A DNA stretch of 64,000 bases, taken from contig JBEKWN010000001.1 in the NCBI GenBank assembly GCA_049513055.1, positions 37,641 through 101,640 of the forward strand, given 5' to 3'. The position numbers were made by a program, and so were the translations under genes. Shown piece after piece: positions 16,916 to 24,814 of the stretch (position 1 is its first letter; every line of letters begins with the position of its first letter). Below the pieces are notes generated by a model that searched no databases, was not told where the DNA came from, and saw only the letters and a list, made by a program, of their open reading frames with translations. Source of the stretch: UBA1163 sp049513055 (GTDB lineage: Bacteria > Desulfobacterota > BSN033 > UBA1163).

Positions 16916-17902
16916 CTATTTCATAAGCGAAAATATTTGAATTCGGCTATTGCCCCGATCTGCTATAAAAACCTCTCCCTTTTCGTTGATGGACATTTGT
17001 GATGGAAAATTAAGGAGTCCTTCGTTCCATCCCGCGCTGAGCTGCCGTCCCAGATAAGACCCATCCTGTCCAAGAATAACGATGCCACCTCCGTTTTCGT
17101 CCACGAGATAAATGATCCCGCGGCTATCTGTGCTGATATTCGTAGGAAAATCTAAATATTCTCTCAGGCTCCTTGTGAGTGGGGCGAAGCTATTGGAGTC
17201 TTTTGCTGCTGAAAAAACCATGGCTTTGACGCAGTCGACCAACAAGACACTGCCTTTCGGATCAACCGCCAGGTCTGAGAAGAAACCATACTCTTGAGGG
17301 AAAGGGATCTGTTTCTGGTATTTCCCTTCCGGGTTGAGGATGAGGACACGGGCCGAGAATATATCGAGGAGGTAGATGTTATTATTAGCGTCTATCTTAA
17401 CGCTCCTGGGAATAAAGGCCGATGGGGCGGGCACCCCTTCAGCGTCCACATAGCCCTTTAAGGCTCCTTCGGGCGTTAGTCTTACAACACGACGTCTTTT
17501 CCCGTCAAGGGCGAAGATCTCTCCCTTGGAGTTGAGTTGAACCCTGATGGGATTGGATAGCTGAGGAATCTTGATCTCGCTCCCGCCTTTTAAGTTCTTC
17601 CCTTCCAAGGTATATCGGAGAAGGCGATCGTTTCCAGTGTCTCCAATGACCAGGACAGATTTGTCATTGCAAGCAACCCCTTCCGGTTGTTTGATCCCTC
17701 CACCTCTGTCATCAAAATAGATAGATTGAAGATACTTAAACTTCACCGTCTCAGCACTGAAAGACTTCAATGGGAGAAAGAAAATGCTGATTAATAAAAT
17801 AATTAGGCTGGAATAACGGAATAGTGGAATAATGGAATGTTGGGCCCAATATTCCAATCTTCCAATATTCCAACTTTCCACTTTTTTGAACGACTTTTGC
17901 AT
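16916..17902 (-). CDS. Exported NHL-repeat beta-propeller protein
   Basis: 328-residue protein predicted to be a six-bladed NHL propeller in the periplasm or outside the cell. Blades show the GD.GN.R and LDIFSARVLILNPEGK-type pattern; the last is VFIADRGNSRIQIFSL. The signal-peptide core is SSLIILLISIFFLPLKSFSA (residues 31-50). Residues 8-31 before it are encoded by a TATTCCA-type repeat, giving an unusually long n-region. The ATG at 17902 follows AGGAAC, which overlaps the stop of the 16-haem gene, so translation is coupled. As last gene of the cytochrome locus it may help assemble or anchor the cytochromes, as NHL proteins near Geobacter OmcS are supposed to do. Confidence 0.8.
   Translation of the reverse strand: MQKSFKKVESWNIGRLEYWAQHSIIPLFRYSSLIILLISIFFLPLKSFSAETVKFKYLQSIYFDDRGGGIKQPEGVACNDKSVLVIGDTGNDRLLRYTLEGKNLKGGSEIKIPQLSNPIRVQLNSKGEIFALDGKRRRVVRLTPEGALKGYVDAEGVPAPSAFIPRSVKIDANNNIYLLDIFSARVLILNPEGKYQKQIPFPQEYGFFSDLAVDPKGSVLLVDCVKAMVFSAAKDSNSFAPLTRSLREYLDFPTNISTDSRGIIYLVDENGGGIVILGQDGSYLGRQLSAGWNEGLLNFPSQMSINEKGEVFIADRGNSRIQIFSLMK
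17809..17881. repeat. TATTCCA-type tandem repeat inside a coding region
   Basis: Degenerate units of GGAATATTGG / TATTCCA in both orientations. It lies wholly inside the 5' coding part of the NHL gene at 16916-17902. The same kind of repeat occurs between genes at 51391-51509. Confidence 0.65.
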
Positions 17903-17908
17903 GTTCCT

Positions 17909-19234
17909 TTACCTCTTGTATTGTTTATGACACTGAACGCAAAGATCCGTAACCGTTGGGAACGGAATCAGATATCGGTATCCTGTTCCATGAGACCTAT
18001 GACAACTCAGACAGTCCATCCTAAGATTCTTATTTCTTGAGTCTGCTACCTTCTCGCCCATCGGATGGCTTGTATGTTTTAACCAGTCATGGCAGGTTCC
18101 ACAGAGTTCTATCATTGAGGGTTGCTTCAAAAGGAAGACGCTGTCCGAAGCATGGGAGGTATGACAGGCTTCACAATTTCCTTCCTGGATAGGATTGTGT
18201 GTGAGTGCACCCTTCATTACATTGTCTTTTGCAGCAGCTTTTTCCTGCCTTTCTTTCTCCGCAAGTCTCGTTTGCAACCCCATCGTGTCTTGATGGCACT
18301 TTCCACAAAGGCTTTTCATTTCTCCCATGAGGAGGTTCTTCCGTGGGGAGGCATGAGGTTCATGACAGTTCAAGCAACCCACTTTGTCTACTAAAGGCCA
18401 GTGTATCCTATTTTTGCTAAATGTATCGTTCATCATACTGCTGTGGCATCCCCGGCATAGCTCAAACCCCGCCCTCTTGGTTTTCAGTGCGTCGGCAGAA
18501 GTGGAGGCTTCATGGCACTGACCACACATTTTATTGGCAACCGGCTGATGCACATTATCAAACAATATACCCGCTTTATCAGAGCCATGAGCATTGTGGC
18601 AGGAGGAACAGTCCGCCTTTGCCACAGGATAATTCATGTGTTGCTTGACAAAGTTTGGCTGGTCTGTCTTATGGCAGGTCACGCAGAGAACAACCAGATC
18701 ATTTTTCAGAAGATATTTCGCTTTGGTGGAAGCATGTGGATCATGGCAGTTAATACAGCCTTTCTCTACAGGATTATGCTTGAATTTTGCTTTTGCAACG
18801 GTCTCCCCTATATTCTTGTGACAGTCGAAACAGAGATCATTTCCAGCCTTTAGAAGAACAAATTTGTTATTTGAGGCGTGGGGATCATGGCACTTTACGC
18901 AATTACCTTCCGTCACTACTTTATGACTGCTTTTAGGATTCTTAGGTACAATTCCTTCATGACACTTGTTGCAGATTTTGTTTGGGTCCGCATCCAGCAA
19001 CTTTCCATGGGAAGAGGTATGAGGGTTATGGCATTCTGAACATTCCCCTGATTTCACAGGGGTATGGATAAATTGGTTTTTGAGCTTTTCTTTAAAATTG
19101 TCATGACAACTCAGACACAACTTTCCCTTTGCATCAGGTTTCAGTTTGAATTTGTTCTGAGCGTAGGAAAGTGAAAATATCAAAAGAGACATGAACAAAA
19201 TTGGTAAGAAGAGCCACTTCAACCTTAATTTCAT
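17909..19234 (-). CDS. Periplasmic 16-haem c-type cytochrome
   Basis: 441-residue multihaem cytochrome with a signal peptide (MKLRLKWLFLPILFMSLLIF, cleavage near SYAQ) and sixteen CXXCH haem-binding motifs, counted one by one, spread evenly from CLSCH to CVQCH. Many are paired as CXXCHxPHAS with about 18-30 residues between motifs, the doubled-CXXCH pattern of periplasmic electron carriers. ATG 19234 is chosen over a GTG five codons upstream because AAAGGA lies six bases before it. It follows the 26-haem gene by 52 bases. Role inferred: a periplasmic wire carrying electrons between the inner membrane and the outer-membrane conduit. Confidence 0.92.
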   Translation of the reverse strand: MKLRLKWLFLPILFMSLLIFSLSYAQNKFKLKPDAKGKLCLSCHDNFKEKLKNQFIHTPVKSGECSECHNPHTSSHGKLLDADPNKICNKCHEGIVPKNPKSSHKVVTEGNCVKCHDPHASNNKFVLLKAGNDLCFDCHKNIGETVAKAKFKHNPVEKGCINCHDPHASTKAKYLLKNDLVVLCVTCHKTDQPNFVKQHMNYPVAKADCSSCHNAHGSDKAGILFDNVHQPVANKMCGQCHEASTSADALKTKRAGFELCRGCHSSMMNDTFSKNRIHWPLVDKVGCLNCHEPHASPRKNLLMGEMKSLCGKCHQDTMGLQTRLAEKERQEKAAAKDNVMKGALTHNPIQEGNCEACHTSHASDSVFLLKQPSMIELCGTCHDWLKHTSHPMGEKVADSRNKNLRMDCLSCHRSHGTGYRYLIPFPTVTDLCVQCHKQYKR

Positions 19235-19257
19235 AGATAGTCCTTTCACTTTACTCT

Positions 19258-19283
19258 TTGCGCTATGCTCTATGCCCTCTGCG
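19258..19283. repeat. GCGCTATGC-family repeat copy
   Basis: Units GCGCTATG-CTCTATG-CCCTCTGCG between the 26-haem and 16-haem cytochrome genes. Confidence 0.6.
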
Positions 19284-19286
19284 TTT

Positions 19287-21278
19287 TTATTTAGTTACAA
19301 TGTGGCAGTCCTCACAGGATCTTCCCGCAAACGGAGGATGAACGACATCTTTGAAGAACTTCGGATCTTTTGAAGCATGGGGATCATGGCAATTCCTGCA
19401 ATTCATGACCGAAGCTTCAATACCGATGTGGGCTTTGTCAAACGTGGCCTTCTTATAATCGTGGCATTCCCCGCAGAGCGGTTGAATCCGCTGATTCAGT
19501 AGGATCGGCTCTGCTGAAAAATGAGGCTTGTGGCACCTCTCGCAGTCTCTTGAGGCTGGTTGATGGGCTTTCTCTTTTTCCATCCTTACCTTCAGGTCTT
19601 TATGGCAAGTGAGACAGAGATCAGGGCTCTTTGCTAAAAGGAGCTTGTCTAATTTTGTCTTGTGAGGACTGTGGCACTTTGTGCATTCCCCATCGACAAC
19701 TGGTAAGTGTTTGCTTTTGGCTGTGCCAATCTCTTTGCTCAAATCCGGATGGCAGGATAAACAGAGGGGCCCCTGTTTATCGACAATCATCCCTTTCACA
19801 TTGCTTGCATGAGCATTATGACAGGTGAGGCATTCCCCTTCTGCAAAAGGGTTATGGTTCGTGCCGTTCGTCTCCGCTTTCATGAGATCACCATGACACG
19901 AGGCACACATTTTTGCACCCACAAATCTCAGTATATTCTTCTCATTGGACCCGTGGGAACTATGGCAGGCATCACACTTAGCGTCCATCACTGGACGATG
20001 TGTGTAAGTTTTCAAAAACTTCGCTTCTGCATCCGTATGGCATGCATAACAAACCCGGTCCATCCTTTCCTTGATGATGTTTTTCATATTCGAGCCATGG
20101 GGATTATGGCATGAGTTGCATTCTCCCTCAGAAAAAGGAGGATGAGGCACTTTAGGTTTTACCTCTTTCGTTTTCGTATGGCAGGAAAAGCAGAGCTCTT
20201 CATTCTTCATGTTCAAAAGATTCTTGTTCTTGGCTGCATGGGGTGGATGGCAGGAAAGGCATCCCTTCGCACTGGTCACGGGAGTATGCTTAAATCCCAC
20301 TTTCTCGCTCTGCTCTTTATGACAATCGAAACAGAGATCATTCATCTTTTTCAGTTCAAGCTTCAGATACTCGGAAGTGTGTGGGTTGTGGCATGTTAAA
20401 CACTCCCCTTCTTTAAAGGGGCTATGTTCCACAGTGCCGCCAACTTTCAACTTTGAAGCATCGTGACAATTGTAGCAGAGCTTACTCCCTGTTTCAGTAG
20501 TGCCAAAAGGTTTTGGATCCGAAGCTGGCTTATGGCATGCATCACATTGAGCCAAGACAACAGGGTCATGAGCACTCGTTTTCAGGAGTTTTGCTTGCAA
20601 TGAAGAATGTGGATTATGGCAGACGGAACAGATGGCTTGATTCACGGGATAATTGGCGTGAGCTTTTCTAAAGGATGGCTTGCTGATGTCATGACAGCCA
20701 AGACAGAGAGGAGTCTCTGCCTTCACCAAAAGGTCTTTTTGGTCAGAACTGTGGGAGAAATGGCACGTTGTACAACCTTTTGTCCCCACTTTATGGGCTA
20801 CCTTCTTTTCATAACCCTCCTTTTTGTGACATTGATAGCAAGCTTCATTACCCTCTGCTTTCAACAAGTGACTGGATTGAGAAGCATGAGGATTATGGCA
20901 CTGAATGCATTTTCCTCTTTTTAACGCCGTATGCACATTGGCTTTATTCATCCCAATCTTTTCTTTGCTATGGCATGGATAGCAGATTTCATTTCCCTCT
21001 TTCTTAAGAAGCAGCTTGGGCACTAAGCCGTGCCGGAGATGGCAATCTTCGCATTTTCTCTCCTTCACTACTACGTGAACATCTTTCATTCCCAGATACT
21101 TCTCAACAAACTTCTTGTGGCAGTCGAGGCATTCCCTACGGGCAAATTTCTTTCCCGAAGTTGGAGCACCTCCTAACGTCCTCGTCGCCGGTGCTTGGGC
21201 ACAGGCATAGAGGATGGCTCCAATCATGATGAGAAAGATGACGAACAGAATGGCTTTGTGCTCTTTTAAGAAAGACAT
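19287..21278 (-). CDS. 26-haem c-type cytochrome lipoprotein
   Basis: 663-residue cytochrome with twenty-six CXXCH motifs, counted from CLDCH to CEDCH. The N-terminus has an uncleaved-type hydrophobic segment ending in the lipobox LYAC (Cys 26), so it is predicted to be lipid-anchored. Typical repeats are LCLTCHKDL and GECLTCHNPHTS. A very large haem count next to an OmcS-type gene matches my memory of Geobacter loci where big cytochromes lie beside omcS and omcT. Role inferred: a long electron conduit or capacitor on the periplasmic side. AAGGGTG precedes the ATG. Confidence 0.92.
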   Translation of the reverse strand: MSFLKEHKAILFVIFLIMIGAILYACAQAPATRTLGGAPTSGKKFARRECLDCHKKFVEKYLGMKDVHVVVKERKCEDCHLRHGLVPKLLLKKEGNEICYPCHSKEKIGMNKANVHTALKRGKCIQCHNPHASQSSHLLKAEGNEACYQCHKKEGYEKKVAHKVGTKGCTTCHFSHSSDQKDLLVKAETPLCLGCHDISKPSFRKAHANYPVNQAICSVCHNPHSSLQAKLLKTSAHDPVVLAQCDACHKPASDPKPFGTTETGSKLCYNCHDASKLKVGGTVEHSPFKEGECLTCHNPHTSEYLKLELKKMNDLCFDCHKEQSEKVGFKHTPVTSAKGCLSCHPPHAAKNKNLLNMKNEELCFSCHTKTKEVKPKVPHPPFSEGECNSCHNPHGSNMKNIIKERMDRVCYACHTDAEAKFLKTYTHRPVMDAKCDACHSSHGSNEKNILRFVGAKMCASCHGDLMKAETNGTNHNPFAEGECLTCHNAHASNVKGMIVDKQGPLCLSCHPDLSKEIGTAKSKHLPVVDGECTKCHSPHKTKLDKLLLAKSPDLCLTCHKDLKVRMEKEKAHQPASRDCERCHKPHFSAEPILLNQRIQPLCGECHDYKKATFDKAHIGIEASVMNCRNCHDPHASKDPKFFKDVVHPPFAGRSCEDCHIVTK

Positions 21279-21298
21279 ATATTCACCCTTTTAAACCA

Positions 21299-21328
21299 GG
21301 CATAGTGCAGAGCGCATAGGGGATAGAG
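21299..21328. repeat. GCGCTATGC-family repeat copy
   Basis: GGCATAGTGCAGAGCGCATA and following bases, in the gap between the isomerase and 26-haem genes. Confidence 0.6.
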
Positions 21329-21343
21329 TAATTAGCTTTGCCA

Positions 21344-22993
21344 TTAATAGGTCAGGTAAACCTTCACATCCGAAACAGCTCTCAGTTTCTCTGCCCACTC
21401 CTCCACGGCTTTTTTAAGCTTATCATCAAAGACTATTCCGGCAATTTTCTTCTTTGCCTCCTCAAAGGGCTGAGGTTTCGCAGGAATCACATCCTGTATG
21501 GCCAGCGCATAGAAATAACCTTCAACACTTTCATATAACCTAAAATCACCAGGTCTTACCCCTGAAATAGATTTACGAACTCCTTCAGGTAAATCTTTCG
21601 TAGTGAGAAATTTCCCTTCAAAGTTCAAGATGTCTTTACTATTACTCTTATCGATTTGGCCTTCTGCATTTTCCGTCAGCCACTGAAAGTCCGTACCTTT
21701 CCTGAGTTTCTCGAGCGCCGTTTCGGCAAACTCTCTTTTTGCAAAGACGAGGCTGTTGATCTTCATCATTTCCGGCATGGTATATTCTTTAATGTGATCA
21801 TTGTAATACGTTTTAAGCTCCTCCTCCTTAAGCTCGATATCTGGGACGACCACTTTTTGAATAAATGCCCCGAAGATCACAGAATTCTCATATTCTTTAA
21901 CCCTGTTCTTATAGGTTTCCGTTTTGTCGATTCTAAGCCTAAGGGCTTCTTTCCTGAATACCCTTTTGTGCAGCATCTCGTTTAAGGCAGGAATTTTTCT
22001 TTCATTCAAATTTTTGCTTTCTATTGCCCTTTCGACCCCATGATAAAGCTGCTGCCTGAGATTATCGGTCAATTCTCCGACCGTGATAGGCTTTTCTCCT
22101 TGTATCTCTGCGATGACCCGTTTATCCTCAAGAAGTTTTTGGAACCCTGGTTCCTTGGCCTCAAAGTCGATGTCGTCAAAAACCTTCTTATTCAATTTCA
22201 CATACTTCTTGATCAGAGCATCATTATAATTCTCTAAAACTCCTTTCTTTTTCAAAACCAGAGCTTCGCGTTTTGCCATTTCCCTGGCCTCTTCGCTTTC
22301 AGAATACCGAATGTCTTCAACTTTTAATACGGCAAAACCGGATCCCACGGGGATGATAGGGCTCACGGAGCCCGCCTCCATCTTAGAAACTGTTTCAGCA
22401 ACCTGCGGCAACAAGTCTTTTCGGCTCAAATAGTTACTTTCTTCGCCTCCCTTTGCGGCTCCATCCGAAACGACCTTTCGGGCCACTTCATCGAAACTCT
22501 TGCCTTCCTTGATCTCCTCCTCCATCTTCTTCGCGGAATCTTCCTTTTCGAATATGACGGATTTAATCTTCCATTCTTTTGCTAACTCCTTATAAATCTT
22601 TTCAATCTCTTTTTGGTCAGCCTTCACATCTTTCAACTGCCTTTCCGCCAATAACTCCCTGAGTGTGATGCGAGAGAATACATCTACCATATTTTTCACT
22701 TCGGGCAACTCATCAAGGCCGATCTTTCTGGCCTCTTGGATAATGAGTTTTGTATTGATCAAGCGCCTCAACAGTTCAGACTCCGTACCTTTTTTCCCCT
22801 CGGCAGACTTGCTCCCCTTTAAAGAAGAGACCTCCTGGTTGAACTCCTGCAGAGTAATTGGTTCATCATTAACCATGGCAACTATTTTTTTGCCTTTCAT
22901 TAATGGCAATTTCTGCTCCGATGCAAATACAGTTGCTTCGATAAGCAAGAAAATAACTAAGACTATTTTTGGTATCAAAGAAAGATATTTCAT
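21344..22993 (-). CDS. PpiC-type peptidyl-prolyl cis-trans isomerase / SurA-like chaperone
   Basis: 549-residue exported chaperone. It has a signal peptide (MKYLSLIPKIVLVIFLLIEA then VFAS), a SurA-like N-terminal helical part with VAMVNDEPITLQEFNQEV and a parvulin domain around residues 105-235 (SFDEVARKVVSDGAAKGGE, then GSGFAVLKVED). A second region later in the chain resembles another chaperone or parvulin-like repeat (MPEMMKINSLVFAKREFAE). The ATG at 22993 is preferred to the one at 23050 because AAGGAG lies just before it and the signal peptide begins there. Genes of this type accompany nanowire cytochrome genes, so a folding role for the exported cytochromes or barrel is inferred. Confidence 0.82.
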   Translation of the reverse strand: MKYLSLIPKIVLVIFLLIEATVFASEQKLPLMKGKKIVAMVNDEPITLQEFNQEVSSLKGSKSAEGKKGTESELLRRLINTKLIIQEARKIGLDELPEVKNMVDVFSRITLRELLAERQLKDVKADQKEIEKIYKELAKEWKIKSVIFEKEDSAKKMEEEIKEGKSFDEVARKVVSDGAAKGGEESNYLSRKDLLPQVAETVSKMEAGSVSPIIPVGSGFAVLKVEDIRYSESEEAREMAKREALVLKKKGVLENYNDALIKKYVKLNKKVFDDIDFEAKEPGFQKLLEDKRVIAEIQGEKPITVGELTDNLRQQLYHGVERAIESKNLNERKIPALNEMLHKRVFRKEALRLRIDKTETYKNRVKEYENSVIFGAFIQKVVVPDIELKEEELKTYYNDHIKEYTMPEMMKINSLVFAKREFAETALEKLRKGTDFQWLTENAEGQIDKSNSKDILNFEGKFLTTKDLPEGVRKSISGVRPGDFRLYESVEGYFYALAIQDVIPAKPQPFEEAKKKIAGIVFDDKLKKAVEEWAEKLRAVSDVKVYLTY

Positions 22994-23015
22994 CTCACTC
23001 CTTTTTCTATACACC

Positions 23016-23040
23016 AGGCGCTCTGCTCTATGCCCTATGC
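23016..23040. repeat. GCGCTATGC-family repeat copy
   Basis: AGGCGCTCTGCTCTATGCCC and following bases, between the isomerase start and the lipoprotein stop at 23047. Confidence 0.6.
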
Positions 23041-23046
23041 TTTCTA

Positions 23047-24168
23047 TCACTTGGCCATCATTTTCCCTATTGACTGAACCATCTGGGAAGCCATGGCATG
23101 GGCGGTATTGACCCTCCCCCAGTCAAAAAAGAAGACGCCATCGTCCCCCGTATTATAACTGGTGGAACTCCAGACAACCTCTCTGCTCTTCCTTTCGATC
23201 ACCTCTGCGGTAAAATCAACTTTCGGTTTTCCAAAACTGCCTTGGTAATCCTGATAATCGAGCACCTGTCCAGTCACGACAAGATCGACATTCAACATTG
23301 CAAAAATGGCACCAGCGTCAGCCAGAGAAACCCCTTGATCCATGATAATTCTCAAATTGAGAAGCTGCTGTCTCACAATACCTGGTTCAATCACATCGAA
23401 CTGTTCGAATTCTTTCAAATGCTTGACAAAATGGAGGGATACGATCTCCGCTCCATATTTCCTCTCGCTCCTGTTGAAAAAGGGGACAACCGCCACAGTG
23501 TATTTCCTCTTCCCTTCTATCACGGGTGAACGGAAAGATATCTTTGGTCGAAATTTCCTTTTCACAGACAGCCCTTTGTTCTCCTTCTGGCCGGAAAGAC
23601 TTTCTCTTAGAGAGTCTAGCAAACGGTTCAGAGCCTTTTTTTGAAGCGTCTTAGGGTCTTCGATTAAACCTAAACCAAGAATACCCGGTGAATCATCGCC
23701 GGCCAATCCCACATCGTCGATCCACAGTATGGTAGGATTATCTCCGCTGGAAACGAGCCTCAAGGTCAATGCAATTTTGGGCGGATTCGTTTCATTATAG
23801 AGTTCGAGAGAAGTGATGAGCACGGCTTGACAGTCGATCTCATCCTTGAATTCTTTTGCCGTTATCTTATCGATACCTCCGGTGTAACGAATGCGATGCT
23901 TCGCCATAAATTTCTCGAGAGCATCCTCCTGAAGCACATCGATTCCCCTTGCCTTTAAACCATCCATAAGAGCTCCTCTTATCTCTTTAAGGGGCGACGC
24001 AGTTCCACTAAGGTTCTCCATTGGCAGGACGGCAATGAGGAATCGTTCTCCCATTCCGGGAAGATTTTCTTTCGTCGCCTCTTTCCCGGTTGCGCATCCG
24101 ATAAGGAAAAGAAGCCCCGCAAAGAAAACAATTGTCATTTTATTTAAAAAGCTTGTTAACGAGATCAT
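23047..24168 (-). CDS. Two-domain lipoprotein, CsgG/GNA1162-like
   Basis: 373-residue predicted lipoprotein with lipobox LIGC. It has two similar regions, each starting with a strand like FLIAVLPMENLSG (about residue 43) and YTVAVVPFFNRSE (about 222), then a helix and a VLIT or LVVTGQVLDY strand. This is the TolB-N/CsgG-like fold used by GNA1162, LpoB and curli-secretion proteins. The second half ends with a conserved aromatic segment (DGVFFFDWGRVN). The start overlaps the upstream gene by 29 bases. ATG 24168 gives a Lys-containing n-region, whereas ATG 24138 would give a signal peptide without positive charge, so 24168 is kept with some doubt. A role in secretion or assembly of the outer-membrane components is inferred. 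Confidence 0.65.
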   Translation of the reverse strand: MISLTSFLNKMTIVFFAGLLFLIGCATGKEATKENLPGMGERFLIAVLPMENLSGTASPLKEIRGALMDGLKARGIDVLQEDALEKFMAKHRIRYTGGIDKITAKEFKDEIDCQAVLITSLELYNETNPPKIALTLRLVSSGDNPTILWIDDVGLAGDDSPGILGLGLIEDPKTLQKKALNRLLDSLRESLSGQKENKGLSVKRKFRPKISFRSPVIEGKRKYTVAVVPFFNRSERKYGAEIVSLHFVKHLKEFEQFDVIEPGIVRQQLLNLRIIMDQGVSLADAGAIFAMLNVDLVVTGQVLDYQDYQGSFGKPKVDFTAEVIERKSREVVWSSTSYNTGDDGVFFFDWGRVNTAHAMASQMVQSIGKMMAK

Positions 24169-24712
24169 TCACAGCCTTGTCAGTAATGTCATTCATGGGC
24201 CTGCCACCCCCACCCAAGAGGCGATCCCAGATGCTGATCCCGCCTTTCGTCGTGGACGCAGTCCATACCACCTTCCCGGTCGTCCCCTCCATCATCTGGA
24301 GACTGACGGATATAATATTTGCAGAACTGGTACCTGACCTCACCTCACCATACTCTTTAACCACCCCCGTTACAACGGCCTGGGCTTTGATAAGTCCCGA
24401 CAATTTTACGACCTCTTCTTGAGAAGGAGCAGCAGGATTCTGGATCTCTGCCCTGGCAATCCCTCTTGCAACCTCGCCAATGGGGAGTACATATACAGCA
24501 CCTGTGGATAATAGCTTGTTGATAAAGACATCTCTCACCCGTTCGCCAGCAATATTATCCCTTGTAAAGTTTAGGAAAGGCATGGCGGCAATGGTCTGTA
24601 TCGCCCCGAAATCCATGTTTGGATCACGGTATATATTAGTTGTGGCACAAGCTGATACAAAGACGGGAACCAAAAACAACAGAATTTTTAATAGACTGAA
24701 AGGTTTCTTCAT
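24140..24712 (-). CDS. GNA1162/LpoB-like lipoprotein
   Basis: 190-residue lipoprotein with signal MKKPFSLLKILLFLVPVFVS and lipobox VSAC. The body starts with IQTIAAMPFLNFT, continues with GAVYVLPIGEVARGIA, AQAVVTGVVKEYGEV and ends KAVNDLVNKLFK, which is the single-domain version of the fold seen in the following gene. Such proteins often form rings or partner with outer-membrane export machinery. It is coupled to the next gene by overlap. No specific function can be given. Confidence 0.7.
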   Translation of the reverse strand: MKKPFSLLKILLFLVPVFVSACATTNIYRDPNMDFGAIQTIAAMPFLNFTRDNIAGERVRDVFINKLLSTGAVYVLPIGEVARGIARAEIQNPAAPSQEEVVKLSGLIKAQAVVTGVVKEYGEVRSGTSSANIISVSLQMMEGTTGKVVWTASTTKGGISIWDRLLGGGGRPMNDITDKAVNDLVNKLFK

Positions 24713-24814
24713 AACCGACAGGACTCCCCCCCTTTTCCCAAAAAAAAATTAGATTGTGTGAAAATCGTCATTGAATTTCAATATCTAATACTTTTCCTAT
24801 CTTGTCAATATCGC

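Noticed and set aside
18122..20924. Plus-strand ORFs across the multihaem cytochrome genes
   Set aside because: They mirror the CXXCH-rich minus-strand genes (antisense of Cys and His codons gives Met, Ala and Thr) and have no family features.
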